From contig RWJK01000468.1 of the NCBI GenBank assembly GCA_004335835.1, positions 1-16,451 on the forward strand: 16,451 bases of DNA. The letters are read 5' to 3'. Source of the DNA: Scenedesmus sp. ARA3 (lineage: Eukaryota > Chlorophyta > Chlorophyceae > Sphaeropleales > Scenedesmaceae). Shown here piece after piece: positions 1 to 16,451 of this stretch. Position numbers and translations under genes: made by a program. Each line of letters opens with the position of its first letter. The first letter of the stretch is position 1. The notes under the pieces were generated by a model that saw nothing but the letters and a program-made list of their open reading frames with translations, had not been told where the DNA came from and made no database searches.

Positions 1-9906
<9,906 letters not shown>

Positions 9907-10155
9907 TTACTGCAGCAGCAGCAGCAGCAGCAGCAAGGCTGTATACAGGGCCCTTGAAAGCTTTGCGGCGCCTGATGTGGCGGCAGCTGCAAGGGAGCTG
10001 CGGCAGGCAGCGGATGCGGCAGTAGACGCTCATGGAGCAGCAGCAGCAGGTGGAGCCTGTGGCAGCTGTGGTGGCTTGCTCTGAGCAGCAGCAGCAACAG
10101 TAAAAGGCTGGACGCAGGGTGTCAAGACATGTATCTGGCAGCGTCTACGCGGGAG

Positions 10156-10187
10156 CTGATTCAGGGGCCTGGCCAGGCCCCGATCAG
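10156..10187. repeat. Near-perfect inverted repeat in the gene 1 3' UTR
   Basis: GGGGCCTGGCCAGGCCCC at 10164-10181 is a perfect 18-bp palindrome; CTGAT at 10156-10160 and ATCAG at 10183-10187 extend the arms with a 2-nt asymmetry. It lies between the second and third terminal-segment copies. Confidence 0.7.
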
Positions 10188-10284
10188 CGGCTGTGATGTC
10201 TGCTGTGTTTGAGGCGCCTGATGTGGCAGCGGCGACACGGGAGCTGCGGCAGGCGGTGGATGCGGCAGTAGATGCTCATGCTGC

Positions 10285-10319
<35 letters not shown>

Positions 10320-10351
10320 CGGAGCCTGTGGCAGCTGTGGTGGCTTGATCT

Positions 10352-10389
<38 letters not shown>

Positions 10390-10489
10390 CTGTACACAGT
10401 GCCCTTGAAAGTTTTGCGGCGCCTGATGTGGTGGCAGCTACAAGGGAGTTGCGGCAGGCGGTGGATGCGGCGGTAGATGCACATGCAGC

Positions 10490-10539
<50 letters not shown>

Positions 10540-10829
10540 CGGAGCCTGTGGCGGCTGTGGTGGCTTGATCAGAGTAGCAGCAGCAGCAGCAGTAGCAAGG
10601 CTGCACCTCAGGTCTGGCGGTGGCTACTCTTCAACTGGTTGAGGGGGCTAGTAGTGGTGTTTGCTGCGCCTGATGTGGCGGCGGCGACCCTGGAGCTGCG
10701 GCAGGCGGTAGATGTGGCAGTTGATGATCATGCAGCACAGCAGCAGCAGCAGCAGCAGCAGTAGCACGCGGAGCCTGTGGCAGCGGTGGTGGCTTGACCA
10801 GAGCCGTCGCCGCCGCAGCAGCAGCAGTA

Positions 10830-10877
<48 letters not shown>

Positions 10878-10965
10878 TTGTTCAGCTGCTGGCGCTGCAC
10901 CTCGTATGTCTGGGCTGGTGTCAAGTGGATGCATTTTATTTGTTACATACTTTTTCGTACTTATT

Positions 10966-10970
10966 TGTAA
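10966..10970 (+). promoter_or_regulatory. Candidate poly(A) signal TGTAA for gene 1
   Basis: TGTAA is the usual chlorophycean poly(A) signal. This one lies in an AT-richer patch after the last terminal-segment copy, the first convincing example past the stop at 9906. If it is used, the 3' UTR is about 1.1 kb. A transcript end was not observed. Confidence 0.45.
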
Positions 10971-10985
10971 GAATGGTTCAGCAGT

Positions 10986-11842
10986 CTGCTGCTGGTGTAG
11001 CATGTCACGCACACCAGTGTGGCGCTGCGAATCTGCTGTTACGCATGCAGGATGGTTTGCTGGCAGATCCTTGGTAGGCATGACGATAGATCTGACCTGT
11101 GTTCACCTTTGCGGCTGAAACCCAGGAAATCTAGATTTGTGACTCCACTACAAATATCTTGTTAATGGTTTCTTTCTGGACCTCATGAGCCTTGTCTGGC
11201 TCCTTAGTGGGTGGGCCTGTGGCCCTATTTTGGTAACTTGGGAACTTGGCAACGGCTTGACGTGGCTTGAAGCAAGTATCTCGAGAGATATATCACCTGT
11301 TGTATGGAATAGAGGGTCGACAGTGAGCCTGCCGAAGTGTAGTGCACAGGGTGATAAGCCTTGTCAGCCGTGTATGCTGAGCATACTTGTCAGGCCTGGT
11401 AGGCTGAGTTGTTGCAACAGACCACATGCTTCAGCCTTGCTGCCATGGAGTGTAGCTTACATCGCTAGCTCATCAGTTGCTCATGTGCTGTGCCCTGCTT
11501 CTGCATGCAAGTCGCCAAAGTGCATCCCGTGACCGGTCCGGTACGAACCAGAGCTCGAGTAACATGCAAAGCCCTAGCTGTAGATGTCACAGTAGGTGAC
11601 AGCTGACCATATGTTGTCCGCTGTGCGATGCAAAAAGCGAAACGTATAATGCAAACAAACGGATAGAGTGTCGACATGGGCCTTCTTACATCGTGTCGTG
11701 AGGGGCGCTGGCCACGTCTGCACTTGCTGTACTTGCAGCAAAGATCTCGACATCCTTTATTTCTGCATAGCATACGGCCGTGCGGAACCGCAAACGCAAC
11801 ACCAAAAGATTGAACAGCAACCGAATAGCACTGCTGACAGCA
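10986..11842. other. Intergenic region, no gene recognised
   Basis: No convincing coding frame, RNA gene or mobile element. It is nearly free of CTG/CAG runs, unlike its surroundings. A small inverted repeat (GTATGCT, one base, AGCATAC) lies at 11372-11386. A TATAAT-like string at 11645-11650 is about 275 nt before the gene 2 ATG, but I do not claim it as a promoter. Confidence 0.6.
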
Positions 11843-11923
11843 AGCAGCAGCGGCGGCAACAACAGCAGCAGCAGCAGGCAGCAGTAGCAGCAGCAGCAGC
11901 AGCAGTAGCAGCACTCGTCCATC
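11843..11923 (+). repeat. CAG/GCA-rich probable 5' leader of gene 2
   Basis: Interrupted CAG runs fill about 11843-11913, immediately before ATCATG at 11921-11926. The run is on the sense strand in the CAG orientation, as in exons here, which suits a transcribed leader. No transcription start was identified. Confidence 0.5.
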
Positions 11924-12113
11924 ATGTCAACTCTACAAGCATCCAGCACCATTAGCACACCCCCAAGCGAGTACAAGTTTGCTCTCGAGGCGCTAGACAG
12001 GCCTGTCATATCAGCTGATGAGGCAGCAGCTCTGGTGCAGTGCCACTGGGGCCTGCATGTGCTGTCGGTGAAGGAGCTGGGCAGTTACGAGGACCGCAAC
12101 TTCCTAGTGACAG
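11924..12113 (+). CDS. Gene 2 exon 1: start codon and nucleotide loop
   Basis: ATG at 11924 opens the frame. ISADEAAALVQCHWGLHVLS and VKELGSYEDRNFLV are the N-terminal signature of HYKK-like kinases (VxELGSYxDxNFxV). It ends ACA G before GTGAGA (12114), phase 1. The start was chosen because the frame upstream is CAG-run leader and about 30 residues precede the conserved helix, the usual amount for cytosolic members. Confidence 0.85.
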
Positions 12114-15100
12114 GTGAGATGTGTAGGACTACTTCACATGTTTGACTGGCATGCAGCACTTGTATCATCTGAAGTATGCCGCCTGCTGCACAGGCTGCTG
12201 CATCCAGCGCGTGTAACAGTTGATGTATGGATTCTGTTATTCGCAACTATCTCCTGTTTGCAGCAGAGCCAGCCAGACTCTATTGCTACAGCAACTAAAT
12301 GGTGCTGCCGAGTACGCTGCAACCGTCAACAAAACACTCGATGTGTAAGTTTCCTGGGTGGTTTTTGCGCTGCAGTTGCTGCTGGTGATGCAGCGCAGCA
12401 GCAACCACAGCAGCAGCAGCAGCAGCAGCAGCGTGTGCTGAAGGTGACCAATGCTGTGCACTCCAGCATACCAGGCTTCCTAGAGGTGAGAGACAGCAAC
12501 ACTATGCATCAGCAGCTGCTGCTGCTCCTCTTCCTACCGCTGCTGCTGCTGTTGCTGCTGCGGTGGCGGGGAGACGGCAGCAATGACTAGCCACACCATT
12601 CACATCGCAGCTTTGAACGCTCTACAAATGGAGTCAGCAGGTGTGGTGGCTGGATAAATGGTGCTTGTGAAAGAAAAGGCTCTGCGTCCTTTCTGCATTG
12701 GGTTGTCTGCTTGTTGCTGGCGTATCTGCTGACCTGCATGATGCTGCACCCCAATTGACTCCCTTGCCTGCAGGCGCAGAATTCCCTGTTCGGCCACCTG
12801 GGCTTCCACGGCCTGTGCTGCACTGCTGCTGCAGCCCCTCTCAACCCTGCTGCTGCATGTCTGTCATCCCTGCTTTCTGCAGGCCCAAAACTCCCTGTTT
12901 GGCCACCTGGGCTTTCACGAGCTGCGCTGCGCTGCATGTCTGTCATCCCTGCTTTCTGCAGGCCCAAAACTCCCTCTTTGGCCACCTGGGCTTTCACGTG
13001 CTGCGCTGCCCTGCTGCCGAGCCCACCTTGGCGGACAGCCGGCTTATTGTTGGCGAGCAGCTGGCTGGGGGCGCAAGCAAAGTGCGGCTGCTCAAGTTCG
13101 TGCCTGGTGACACCCTGAAAGGCAGCAGCAAGGTGCGTTGGCTGCCAAATGCATTGCTGCATGGTTGTGCCTTGTTGGTGGCTGTGCAGCTGCCTGGGGG
13201 CGCCAGCAGTGTGCGGCTGCTCAAGTTTGTGCTGGGTGACACCCTGAAAGGCAGCAGCAAGGTGCGTTGGTGTGCCTGATCGCTGGTGGCTCTGGTGTGG
13301 CTGGGAGCATCGGCAGCAGAGCGCGGCTGCACAGATTTGTGCCCAGGCACTTGGAACGCCAGCAGCAAGTTGTGGTTGCAGCTGTTGACCTGCTGCTGCT
13401 GATGTGCTGCGCCATACACCACATTCTGCAGAAGCTGCAGCTGCTGCGGTCAGTTGGGCGCTACCTGGCCCGCCTGATGGCAGCCCTGGCCGACTTTTGA
13501 CACCTGGGGATATGGTCGACAAATGAATGTGCTATCAAGCAGAGCCCCTCTATAATAGACCAAAGGCCCATTGTGCCATGTTCTGGCTCAAACATCTCAC
13601 CTTGCAGTTCTCGCCTGCCCTGCCATCCCTGCTGCCGTGCTGCCGCCATGCATGCGGTCGCAATTGTGGCCTTGTCATGCAGACACCGCAGCTGCTGCGG
13701 TCAGTTGGGCGCTACTTGGCCCGCCTGGATGCTGCGCTAGGGGATTTTTGGCACCCAGGGATACGGCCGACTCACGACTGGGCGATCGAGCGGGTGCTGG
13801 ATGCTGTGCAGCAGTTCAGCCACCTGCTGCCGGACGCGGCAAAACGGTGCGTGTTTAGGGTTTGCTGCAGCAGCGGTGCATGATGTTACATGACTGGGCC
13901 GTTGAGCGGGTGCTGGATGCAGTGCAGCAGTTCAGCCACCTGCTGGCTGATGCAGCAAAGCAATGCGTATTACCGCATGCTGTGGCAGCAAGGGTTTTTT
14001 AGAGGGCTTGAATCATGCTGACACAGCGGTGGGTTGCTGTTTGTGGTGCAGTGGTCTGTCAAGCTGCTGCTAGACAACTCAACATATGCAACCAGCACTG
14101 CCAGGCTGTGGCGTTAGTTGACTCCCACCAGGATTGCTGCCGGCCGCCACTGCAAACATGGCTTACAGTACCCCAGTTGCAAAAGGACATTCCCGCATGT
14201 AACATGCACTGCAGATAGCGTTGTCTGGCCTCCACATTAATCGACTGCTCTCATCTCTATTCCGTTACGTGTGTGCCGCCGTACATTGTATGCCCAGGGC
14301 CGCAGCACAGAAGGTTGCGGAGCTGTTTCAGCAACTGGTGCTGCCTGCTGCAGGCCAGCTGCGCAAGCAGGTCAGCGCGGCTATGGCTGTGCGGGTGTTC
14401 TGTGTTTGGTTTACTTCTGCTGCAAAACAGCCGGGTGTGTTACACGCAGACTGACTGGCAGTGCCAGAGCATTCTGTATGTGGCGTACTGCATGTATATT
14501 GCCACCTGCACTCATGGTGATGGGGTCAGGCCCATACACTGCTAGATGCATATGCTTCAGTCCCCTAGCTGCTATTGATAGGTCGACAATGTGAAAATGT
14601 ATATGACTGCATGATTGCCGTTGCTGCTGCAGCTGATTCACGGTGATGCAAATGAGAACAACATCATTGTTGACCCAGCCAGCCAGCAGGTGGCAGCACT
14701 GATTGACTGGTGAGGCTGTGCAGCGCTGCCAACAGCAGCAGCAGCAGCAGCAGCAGCATTGGCGCCTTTTAGACATCCGCATAATAGCAGTTGTTTAGCT
14801 GCCACTATGTCAATTAATCATTTGGCCGCACGATAAATGTGCAGGCTGCTATCTGTAGCATGGCAGAGCCTCTGGGCGGCAGCGCACATCTGAGTATGCT
14901 ATGATTGAAATGCAGTCGCAAGCTGCCTGTGCATCTGCGCAAGCTGCATCACGCGGAACAGTTTGTTATCATGGGTATGTTGAAATGCAGTCGCAAGCTG
15001 CCTGTGCAGCTAACTAAGCGCAGTGGATGTGCCTGGGTCCGTCGCAGCTGGCTGATGTAAGGTTGAGTGGCATTGCCACCAACCACGCCTTAGAAAACGA

Positions 15101-15685
15101 GGATTTGGATGTGACTGTGCTTGCATGTGCCTGTGCATGCCTGCAGGTCTGATGCCATGGTGGCGTGGCTAGTAGCAGAAGTGGCCATTGCAGCTGCATA
15201 CGTGCTGCTCATGACCATGACTGAACACCAGCCTGATGCAGCAGCAAGAGCAGCAGCAGCAGCAGCAGCAGCGGAGCAGGACTTGACAGCAGAAGATGCG
15301 GCCCTGCAGGCAGCCGCACACGTTGTGGTGAGGCACGGTATTTAGAGCTGCAGCAGCGAGGCGGGGCTGAGCGGTTTGGCAAACAAGCAGGCAGGAGTGC
15401 TCGGCAGACGTGCAGACTACTGTAACGTGACAAGCACTGCTTAGCTTGTGCATCGGCGTTGGGCAGCAACGCGCTGCAATCTATCTGCAGGCAAGCTTGT
15501 GTGAAGTGACATGCTGCAGGTTTGCGTCGGGTGTGTGTAGCATCTTCTGCAGCGGGCGACTCAAACATGTGCTGCTGCTGTCAGTGATGTGGCTCATGTG
15601 CGGGGTGGACTCAACTTCACCTGTGGCGCATCACAGTTGAGCAGCAAAGATTTGTGACTCCTGACGGTTGCAGAGCAATCCGCTG

Positions 15686-15721
<36 letters not shown>

Positions 15722-16451
15722 CAGGCCGGCTACCACCAGCAGCAGCCGCTCACTGACCAGGAGTGGGGCCTGCTGCCTGTGCTCATGGCGGGGCGGCTAA
15801 TACACTGCAAATGTGCTCTAAATTCAATTGCTGCTGCCCGCACTGTTGTTTATGTGCCATTGCAGGCCGGCTACCACCAGCAGCAGCCGCTAACTGATCA
15901 GGAGTGGGGCCTGCTGCCTGCGCGTTGCAATATGTGAGCCACTTGTTCACGACATGTCATGTGCTGCTGTTCATGTTCATGCAGGCCGGCTACCACCAGC
16001 AGCAGCCGCTGTCTGACCAAGAGTGGGGCCTGCTGCCCGTGCTAATGGCAGGGCGGCTCATGCAGAGCACCCTGATAGGCACCTACACCATCAGCAGGGT
16101 GAGCCTGCTGTAATGTGTACTGCTGTACTTCAGCAGTACTACTGTTAGACTGCTGTACTGCTGTGCTGCAAGCGTATAGCTGTTGTTGATCGACACCTAC
16201 ACCATCAGCAGGGTGAGGCTGCTGTACTGCTGTACTGCTGTGATGTATGTTGCATCGTACTGCTGTACTGCTGCTTTGCAGCAAGGGTGTACTGCTGTAG
16301 TGCAACACGAGTGGCACCTACACCATCAGCAGGGTGAGCCTGCTGCACTGCTGTACTGTATTTATGTTGGCTCTGTATCACTGCTGTACTGCTGCTTTGG
16401 TGCAAGGGTGTACTGCTGTACTGCTGCTTTGGTGCAAGGGTGTACTGCTGT
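11924..16451 (+). CDS. Hydroxylysine kinase-like APH-fold kinase (3' partial, 8 exons)
   Basis: Deduced exons: 11924-12113, 12376-12485, 12962-13132, 13683-13846, 14298-14370, 14633-14709, 15147-15327, 15985-16098, continuing beyond the window. All phases agree, giving 360 residues without a stop. The order of blocks fits the HYKK/AGPHD1 branch of aminoglycoside-phosphotransferase-fold kinases: VKELGSYEDRNFLV (glycine/nucleotide loop), RVLKVTNA (Lys strand), VRLLKFVPGDTL, LLRSVGRYLARLDAAL, LIHGDANENNIIVD (catalytic HGDxxxxN), ALIDW (metal-binding Asp), then AEVAIAAAYVLL and GYHQQQPLTDQEW. The family uses GTP or ATP to phosphorylate 5-hydroxylysine in animals; the algal substrate is unknown. 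Animal HYKK is about 370 residues, so some C-terminus, or a further domain, lies outside the window. Alternatives are other APH-family small-molecule kinases. Confidence 0.85.
12114..12375 (+). other. Intron 1 of gene 2 (no exon-edge copy seen)
   Basis: GTGAGA to CTGCAG. I see no repeated exon edge or CTG run here, unlike most other introns in the window. Confidence 0.7.
12376..12485 (+). CDS. Gene 2 exon 2: Lys-containing strand
   Basis: Acceptor CAG 12373-12375. TT completes Val. A Gln-rich insertion (about 12400-12431) precedes RVLKVTNAVHSSIPGFLE, matching (Y/V)xLKxxN and the following PxxLExQN of the family. It ends GAG before GTGAGA (12486), phase 0. Other CAG triplets in the Gln run could act as acceptors; the one chosen gives the required phase. 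Confidence 0.75.
12486..12961 (+). repeat. Intron 2 of gene 2: two copies of the exon-3 start
   Basis: AQNSLFGHLGFH-coding copies begin at 12774 and 12883, each after TGCAG, ahead of the working copy at 12962. The last two share the upstream intronic sequence CTGTCATCCCTGCTTTCTGC and are 79 nt apart. The first has six silent and two replacement codons relative to exon 3. Confidence 0.88.
12962..13132 (+). CDS. Gene 2 exon 3: small-lobe strands
   Basis: Acceptor CAG 12959-12961, phase 0. AQNSLFGHLGFHVLRCPAAE, then KVRLLKFVPGDTLKGSSK, corresponding to the family pattern NxxxxxLxxxGxxxPxP...VRLLxxLxGxxL. It ends AAG before GTGCGT (13133), phase 0. A copy of its end with the same donor lies 129 nt downstream in an open frame, so a 43-residue longer exon is possible. 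Confidence 0.85.
13133..13682 (+). repeat. Intron 3 of gene 2: exon-3 end copy and exon-4 start copy
   Basis: Donor side: GASSVRLLKFVLGDTLKGSS is encoded within 13187-13261, followed by GTGCGT (13262), with a decayed third copy at about 13303-13380. Acceptor side: LLRSVGRYLARL-coding sequence at 13432-13497 after TGCAG, ending in TGA 13498-13500, ahead of the working exon at 13683. Confidence 0.87.
13683..13846 (+). CDS. Gene 2 exon 4: linker helices between lobes
   Basis: Acceptor CAG 13680-13682, phase 0. LLRSVGRYLARLDAALGDFW and THDWAIERVLDAVQQFSHLL match the helical region (LGxxLAxLDxALxxFxHPxxxRxxxWDL). It ends CG before GTGCGT (13847), phase 2. Confidence 0.85.
13847..14297 (+). repeat. 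Intron 4 of gene 2 with a copy of the exon-4 end
   Basis: DWAVERVLDAVQQFSHLLAD is re-encoded at about 13893-13966. The donor base pair is lost (CAATGCGT where the original has CGGTGCGT). The rest of the intron shows nothing further. Confidence 0.82.
14298..14370 (+). CDS. Gene 2 exon 5: helix before the catalytic loop
   Basis: Acceptor CAG 14295-14297. G completes CGG (Arg), then AAAQKVAELFQQLVLPAAGQ and LRKQ. This fits the family helix (VxxxFxxxVxPxLxxLR) directly before HGD. It ends CAG before GTCAGC (14371), phase 0. The acceptor is inferred from phase and alignment, so the 5' edge is less sure. Confidence 0.72.
14371..14632 (+). other. Intron 5 of gene 2 (no exon-edge copy seen)
   Basis: GTCAGC to CTGCAG; no duplicate of either flanking exon edge was found. 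Confidence 0.65.
14633..14709 (+). CDS. Gene 2 exon 6: catalytic loop
   Basis: Acceptor CAG 14630-14632, phase 0. LIHGDANENNIIVDPASQQV and AALIDW. HGDxxxxN is the APH/HYKK catalytic motif (Asp base, Asn metal ligand), and the Asp of LIDW is the DFG-equivalent metal-binding residue. It ends TG before GTGAGG (14710), phase 2; the split codon becomes TGG with exon 7. Confidence 0.9.
14710..15146 (+). repeat. Intron 6 of gene 2 with a 29-bp direct repeat
   Basis: A CAG run (about 14733-14757) follows the donor. A 29-nt sequence, which includes GAAATGCAGTCGCAAGCTGC, occurs at 14905-14933 and again at 14980-15008, exactly 75 nt apart. It does not match the flanking exons, so this duplication differs from the exon-edge type. 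I see no gene in it. Confidence 0.8.
15147..15327 (+). CDS. Gene 2 exon 7: C-lobe helix
   Basis: Acceptor CAG 15144-15146; G completes TGG. SDAMVAWLVAEVAIAAAYVL matches the family segment after the metal-binding Asp (GDxxxxxxVxExAIAxxY). An Ala/Gln-rich insertion (about 15235-15280) follows, then LQAAAHVVV. It ends GTG before GTGAGG (15328), phase 0. Confidence 0.82.
15328..15984 (+). repeat. Intron 7 of gene 2: two copies of the exon-8 start
   Basis: AGYHQQQPLTDQEWGLLP-coding copies begin at 15725 (after a CTG run and TTCAG) and 15866 (after TTGCAG; it reaches an in-frame TGA at 15935), ahead of the working copy at 15985. Region 15340-15660 shows no feature. Confidence 0.88.
15985..16098 (+). 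CDS. Gene 2 exon 8: C-terminal helical region
   Basis: Acceptor CAG 15982-15984, phase 0. AGYHQQQPLSDQEWGLLPVL and MAGRLMQSTLIGTYTISR match the HYKK C-terminal pattern (AGxxxxxPLTxxExxxLxxLxxxRLxxS). It ends AGG before GTGAGC (16099), phase 0. The next exon lies outside the window. Confidence 0.85.
16099..16451 (+). repeat. Intron 8 of gene 2 (partial): exon-end copies within a TACTGCTG minisatellite
   Basis: ACCTACACCATCAGCAGG followed by GTGAG is repeated at about 16195-16212 and 16316-16333. Most of the rest is built from TACTGCTG and GCTTTGGTGCAAGGGTG-like units, with TACTGCTGTACTGCTG recurring to the window edge. The minisatellite and exon-end copies form a compound repeat of roughly 115-120 nt. 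Confidence 0.85.

Larger units (their letters stand above)
9907..10985 (+). repeat. Probable 3' UTR of gene 1 with four copies of the terminal coding segment
   Basis: Segments re-encoding APDVAAATRELRQAVDAAVD lie at about 9956-10077, 10205-10348, 10408-10569 and 10660-10797. Copies 3-5 (counting exon 12 as 1) also keep a Gln run, or its remains, and the AEPVAAVVA-stop ending, while copy 2 has lost frame. CAG runs and CCTTGAAAG separate several of them. The copy at 10205 differs from exon 12 by about nine silent codons and no replacement before the Gln run. Confidence 0.88.

Noticed and set aside
10986..11842. A small gene or tRNA in the intergenic region
   Set aside because: Frames are short and without protein character, and I found no tRNA-like A and B box arrangement.
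14916..14974. Possible extra exon in gene 2 (RKLPVHLRKLHHAEQF) between AG and GTATGT
   Set aside because: It would enter in phase 2 but leave in phase 1, so it cannot join exon 7, and the kinase alignment is continuous without it.

Overview
The window looks like nuclear DNA of a chlorophycean green alga. The best guess is a Sphaeropleales/Scenedesmaceae-type genome; this is inferred from style, not from a search. The signs are genes split by many GT-AG introns with TGCAG acceptors, very dense CTG/CAG triplet runs, poly-Gln, poly-Ala and poly-Ser insertions inside conserved enzyme domains, a TGTAA poly(A)-type signal, and a plant-like layout of thiamine domains. All supported genes are on the + strand.

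Gene 1 (before position 1 to 9906, 5' end missing) is a thiamine biosynthesis/salvage fusion. I could chain 12 exons whose splice phases all agree, giving 1123 visible residues. They encode, in order, TenA (C-terminal part), a TH2-type HAD phosphatase, ThiD (HMP/HMP-P kinase) and ThiE (thiamine-phosphate synthase). Land plants normally keep TenA-HAD (TH2) and ThiD-ThiE (TH1) as separate proteins. Here one chain could carry pyrimidine salvage, HMP phosphorylation, coupling to TMP and dephosphorylation of TMP to thiamine. Its probable 3' UTR runs to a TGTAA at 10966-10970.

Gene 2 (11924 to beyond the window) is an APH-fold kinase most like hydroxylysine kinase (HYKK/AGPHD1). Eight phase-consistent exons give 360 residues, including the HGDxxxxN catalytic motif, and the gene continues past the window. 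Between the genes, about 10875-11840 holds nothing I can identify. A CAG-rich stretch just before the ATG is the likely 5' leader of gene 2.

The outstanding feature is structural. Fifteen of the 19 introns seen, plus the 3' UTR of gene 1, carry one to six extra partial copies of the adjoining exon edge: the acceptor plus the exon start, the exon end plus the donor, or the whole terminal coding segment. Many of these copies differ from the working exon almost only at synonymous codon positions. That is not what simple decaying pseudo-exons should look like. Long CTG runs on the sense strand of introns often end in CTGCAG and directly supply the 3' splice site, while exons carry CAG-phase runs.
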